In this document: positions 63,981 through 64,000 of the stretch, piece by piece | Numbering within the stretch: the stretch's first letter is position 1 | How the letters are laid out: each line of letters starts with the position of its first letter | NCBI RefSeq assembly: GCF_000024205.1 | Contig: NC_013216.1 | Location: forward strand, 4,340,001-4,404,000 | Source: Desulfofarcimen acetoxidans DSM 771 | GTDB taxonomy: Bacteria > Bacillota > Desulfotomaculia > Desulfotomaculales > Desulfofarciminaceae | Reading direction: 5' to 3' | Length of the DNA stretch: 64,000 bases | Made by a program: the position numbers and the translations under genes | Notes under the pieces: model-generated | The model's database searches: none | The model's input: the letters and a program-made list of their open reading frames with translations, nothing else | Told to the model about the DNA's origin: nothing

Positions 63981-64000
63981 TTTTAAATAATAACAATCGT

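Larger units (their letters stand above)
43773..64000. mobile_element. Mu-like transposable prophage (left part; right end outside window)
   Basis: Starts with a Mu-type TG terminus inside hsdS and carries, in Mu order, repressor and Ner-like genes, MuA and MuB, GemA-like, Mor-like, holin, gp25-, gp26- and gp27-like proteins, amidase, large terminase, portal and MuF-type head protein. Genes in it run mostly on the plus strand, opposite to the interrupted restriction operon. Differences from Mu are a DnaC-like loader, a DnaB N-terminal-domain protein, a BRO antirepressor and a NusG paralogue. Tail genes, and the right end, are not in the window. Confidence 0.93.

Overview
The window is from a spore-forming, low-to-moderate G+C Firmicute of the Desulfotomaculum/Pelotomaculum (Peptococcaceae) type; this is an inference from gene content and order. 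Supporting evidence includes spoIID and a SpoIIQ-type M23 protein next to murA, the complete F-type ATP synthase operon, the ywlC-mntP-ywlE-rpiB-glyA cluster known from Bacillus, and futalosine-pathway menaquinone genes. Strong GGAGG-type ribosome binding sites with frequent GTG/TTG starts also fit.

Positions 1-43772 are chromosome. From left: an SLH-domain secreted protein (partial), spoIIQ-like, spoIID and murA (all minus), then the atp operon read right to left (atpZ, atpI, B, E, F, H, A, G, D, C) ending at a strong terminator. Next come wecB, a MazG-like protein, a dCMP deaminase, glyA, rpiB, ywlE, mntP and ywlC/sua5. A znuABC-type metal importer and a Fur/Zur regulator face a NicO/RcnA-type exporter across an operator-rich gap. 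A p-aminobenzoate operon (pabA, pabB, pabC) follows, with a leader that looks like a TRAP-regulated attenuator. Then come a Fic protein, an acyltransferase, hyuB/hyuA, a DUF3298 protein, a LysM-SodC fusion, a signalling cluster (RpfG-type HD-GYP regulator, sensor kinase, OmpR-type regulator), mqnD/mqnB, a YgjP-type peptidase and hsdR. The hsdS gene is cut off after its C-terminal part.

Positions 43773 to the right edge are the left two thirds or so of a Mu-like transposable prophage that has inserted into hsdS. It begins with a Mu-type TG end and repeated putative transposase-binding sites. The early region holds two small Cys-rich proteins, a repressor and a Ner-like protein in divergent arrangement, a BRO-type antirepressor, and a protein with a lone DnaB N-terminal domain. 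The transposition module is MuA (DDE residues at Mu spacing), a small MuA-C-terminus-like protein and MuB. GemA-like, DnaC-like and Mor-like proteins follow. The late region begins after a terminator: holin, gp25/gp26/gp27-like proteins, a NusG paralogue, a structured leader, amidase, large terminase, portal, and a MuF-type head protein fused to a HEMGH metallopeptidase-like domain, coupled to a small acidic protein. The right end lies outside the window.

The most unusual features are all in the prophage. They are the head protein with a protease-like C-terminus and a candidate immunity partner; canonical sliding-clamp-binding motifs (QLSLF) in two phage proteins, one the Mor-type late activator; a phage NusG/LoaP-like factor directly upstream of a folded RNA leader; dispersed TTTAAACG palindromic elements found in intergenic gaps; and a duplicated MuA C-terminal segment as its own gene. 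In the chromosome, the pab leader with eight NAG triplets at an exact 5-nt period stands out.
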